From the NCBI GenBank assembly GCA_016281675.1, contig JAEEJD010000144.1, positions 1 to 7,952 of the forward strand: a stretch of DNA of 7,952 nucleotides, given 5' to 3'. A model generated the notes under the pieces. The model was not told where the DNA came from. It saw only the letters and a program-made list of their open reading frames with translations, and did not search any database. This DNA comes from Lachnospiraceae bacterium. Lineage in GTDB: Bacteria > Bacillota_A > Clostridia > Lachnospirales > Lachnospiraceae. Below, in pieces: positions 6,131 through 7,952 of this stretch (position 1 is the stretch's first letter; every line of letters begins with the position of its first letter). The position numbers and the translations under genes were made by a program.

Positions 6131-7924
6131 CAGAGTATCGTCATCAACCGCATAGAAATACGAGTTGATCGGAAGCAGTGTTTTGTTATGAATCTCAAAC
6201 GCTTCCCATACAACTCCCGCAGATGCAACGGGTACATGGAATTTTCCCAGAAGTCCGTCGGAGTTATACACATCGACATATGCACACGACCCGGTCATGT
6301 TGTATGACATGACATCCGCCGATGTAATGCTTCCGAAATCAGTGACATAGAATCTGTAATCATCCGTTCCGGCATTATCGATCGTAATGCACTCGGCTGT
6401 TGTGAGTCCGAGACTGTCTACGGGAGATGTAATGACCCTTGCCCTGTTGGATGATATCGCTTTCGAACACAGATCGAGAGGCGCCGATTCCCAGGATACA
6501 ACCGTTTTGAACGTATCTTCCCCGACATCCGGCATTGCGAATCCTACCGCAAACTGGTGATCCATCCTTATGATCACCGACAGATACAGCGTTTCATATC
6601 CACCCTTTGATATCTCGGCGGTATAACTTCCGGAAGTCAGCGACACCGTTCCCGTTCCGTTATCGTCAAGCGCTCCCGTCTGCATGACCTCACCGGTGCG
6701 GTTATTGAATCCCCTTCTGATCATGATCCCGGCACCCGACAAAGGAACGTTAGGGTCAGTCGCATCCCTGACTACAAACTGGGACGGATAAAGGGTTCCG
6801 TTGTTTGTATACCCCATATAAATCGGTTCAACCGCATATTTTCCGGATCCGAACTTCGCCGTGATCCCGTATACCCCGACTTCGTTAAGAGTATCCTTAC
6901 TTGCGGTCACGCAAAATGTTTCATCATCGGTACAGTCTATGACAACCTTATAATACCCGTCTCCGTCGGTTGAAGACTCGGCTATTATCCTGTCATCCGA
7001 TTCGGACTTTACAACGATCTTCGCATCTTCCATCGGCATGGAGAATTCATCCATAACATATCCGTACAGTGTTTCCGTCTCCCGAAGTGCCGGCGCAATA
7101 TTGTATACGACATACGCACGGTTGATCATGTCGGATTCGAGATAATCATACTGATCCACGGTTCCTTTGCTGTACGAATCAATATCCGCCACATTATACT
7201 CTGTGGCCTCCCCGTCCTTACAGTATATATAGCGGACAAGGCTGTCGTTTCTGAAATAATACCTTGATTCGATCTTTGTTGACGAAATATCGATGGGAGC
7301 ATCTATAAATGTCTTGTATTCCGACACATAATTGATATTTCCGTTATCGTAATAATAATCGATCACCTCAAGGATATCGCCGCTGTCAAATACTTCCGTG
7401 ATCTTTTCAACGGCATCGTTTTCGGGATTGACATACACTTTGTAATCCGATGTATCGTTGTCGGGAAGATCTGCCGTAACGCGTTTGTATTTAAACGTGT
7501 TAACGAGCGCTTCCGCAGGATCCTTAACGTTTTCTATTCTGGAAAATACCGTGTCTTTCCATTTGAGGTTTTTGTTTCTTTTTCCGGGCTTGAACAGTAT
7601 CCTTGAATAATCAACGACTCCTTCTCTGGCATCCTCGATATCCTGCTCGGCCATTTCGTGAGATATCGCCTCGTCCTCAGGTTCGGGCTCCGGCTCCGGT
7701 TCGGGTGTCGGTGTAGTCTCGGTCTCGGGTTCCTGAGTGTCGGTATCCGCAGTGATAGCCATCTTGCGGTCGTAATTCCTGAATATCGCTTTGACCGCGA
7801 TGTATGATCCGACCATAACCCCGATAAGGACCACGGAATAGATCACTACTCCGATTATCGTTACCGTCAGTCTGTCTTTCTTCTTTTTTTCTTTTCCGGA
7901 TTGTCTTTCCCTGATGTCTTTCAA
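6116..7924 (-). CDS. Single-pass membrane protein with acidic stalk, carboxypeptidase-regulatory-like domains and a YfaP/DUF2135-like C-terminus
   Basis: This encodes 602 residues counted from a TTG. A Lys-rich cytoplasmic tail (KEKKKK, 11-16) leads into one membrane helix at about 20-45. An acidic Pro-Glu/Thr stalk (62-85) and a beta-rich outer portion follow. Residues 284-332 (LYGYVMDEFSMPMEDAKIVV, ending TDGDGYYKV) look like a carboxypeptidase regulatory-like beta-sandwich. Residues 377-450 (PLSGAGIMIRRG, TGTVSLTSGSYTAEISKGGY) are a second. The C-terminus (about 470-600: VVSWESAPLDL, ECITIDN, YRFYVTDF, GKFHVPVASAGVVWEAFEI) resembles the YfaP/DUF2135 domain with its usual metal-site-like motif lost. 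No enzyme motif is visible; a surface-binding or structural role is inferred. The TTG has AAAGG eight bases upstream (7937-7933). The frame stays open to the window edge, so the true start may lie further upstream. Confidence 0.75.
   Translation of the reverse strand: MKDIRERQSGKEKKKKDRLTVTIIGVVIYSVVLIGVMVGSYIAVKAIFRNYDRKMAITADTDTQEPETETTPTPEPEPEPEPEDEAISHEMAEQDIEDAREGVVDYSRILFKPGKRNKNLKWKDTVFSRIENVKDPAEALVNTFKYKRVTADLPDNDTSDYKVYVNPENDAVEKITEVFDSGDILEVIDYYYDNGNINYVSEYKTFIDAPIDISSTKIESRYYFRNDSLVRYIYCKDGEATEYNVADIDSYSKGTVDQYDYLESDMINRAYVVYNIAPALRETETLYGYVMDEFSMPMEDAKIVVKSESDDRIIAESSTDGDGYYKVVIDCTDDETFCVTASKDTLNEVGVYGITAKFGSGKYAVEPIYMGYTNNGTLYPSQFVVRDATDPNVPLSGAGIMIRRGFNNRTGEVMQTGALDDNGTGTVSLTSGSYTAEISKGGYETLYLSVIIRMDHQFAVGFAMPDVGEDTFKTVVSWESAPLDLCSKAISSNRARVITSPVDSLGLTTAECITIDNAGTDDYRFYVTDFGSITSADVMSYNMTGSCAYVDVYNSDGLLGKFHVPVASAGVVWEAFEIHNKTLLPINSYFYAVDDDTLWKTK
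7673..7711 (-). repeat. Pro-Glu repeat in the stalk of the membrane protein
   Basis: Six-base units encoding Pro-Glu repeat in tandem (residues about 72-84), flanked by Thr/Glu-rich sequence. Such stalks hold outer domains away from the membrane or through the cell wall. The tandem DNA units could change in number. Confidence 0.55.
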
Positions 7925-7932
7925 ATCATTTA

Positions 7933-7937
7933 CCTTT
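7933..7937 (-). promoter_or_regulatory. Possible ribosome binding site for the TTG start at 7924
   Basis: AAAGG on the minus strand is eight bases before the TTG at 7924. This favours that start, but the reading frame is open upstream to the window edge, so the assignment is tentative. The ATG at 7929 is in another frame and stops after two codons. Confidence 0.4.
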
Positions 7938-7952
7938 GTGATTTTACCTGAA

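Noticed and set aside
7924..7929. ATG at 7929 as the start of the 602-residue protein
   Set aside because: It is in a different frame and reaches TGA after two codons.

Overview
The window looks like chromosomal DNA from a Gram-positive, low-to-mid G+C Firmicute, most likely a member of the Lachnospiraceae (Butyrivibrio/Lachnospira-like). This rests on a ChvE-type sugar-binding lipoprotein with an Ala/Gly-rich linker, a transketolase split into two genes, a DUF5711-type membrane protein beside a CvpA-family protein, and purine-rich ribosome binding sites. It is an inference from protein style, not a database result. Every gene I can support is on the minus strand, so transcription runs from high to low coordinates.

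In transcription order: (1) 7924-6116 encodes a 602-residue single-pass membrane protein with an acidic Pro-Glu stalk, carboxypeptidase-regulatory-like beta domains and a C-terminal region resembling a degenerate YfaP/DUF2135 domain. (2) A good sigma-A-type promoter with an extended -10 (6130-6102) overlaps the end of that gene. It drives the two transketolase subunit genes, 6047-5211 (N-terminal half) and 5223-4282 (C-terminal half), which overlap by 13 bases. (3) A very stable UUCG-capped hairpin (4268-4227) separates these from 4208-2472, a fusion of a complete type I mannose-6-phosphate isomerase and a complete ROK fructokinase. (4) A DUF5711-type membrane protein (2450-1260) and a CvpA-family protein (1258-557) follow, one base apart. 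(5) An intrinsic terminator (542-499) closes the run. (6) A new unit starts with the 5' part of a sugar ABC transporter substrate-binding lipoprotein gene (404 to beyond position 1), which has a palindrome in its leader.

The metabolic genes fit together. Sugar uptake (binding protein) would feed hexoses to the fused kinase/isomerase, which makes fructose-6-phosphate from fructose or from mannose-6-phosphate. Transketolase then exchanges fructose-6-phosphate with pentose phosphates. The membrane proteins have no clear link to this pathway and may only share the transcript.

The items most worth checking are the isomerase-kinase fusion, the tetraloop hairpin in front of it, the divergent C-terminal domain of the 602-residue protein, and an 11-base motif (one mismatch) found at similar positions in the leaders of the sugar-binding and transketolase genes. 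I found no RNA genes, CRISPR arrays, insertion sequences or attachment sites, and no gene-free stretch longer than 300 bases. The longest gap is 405-556.
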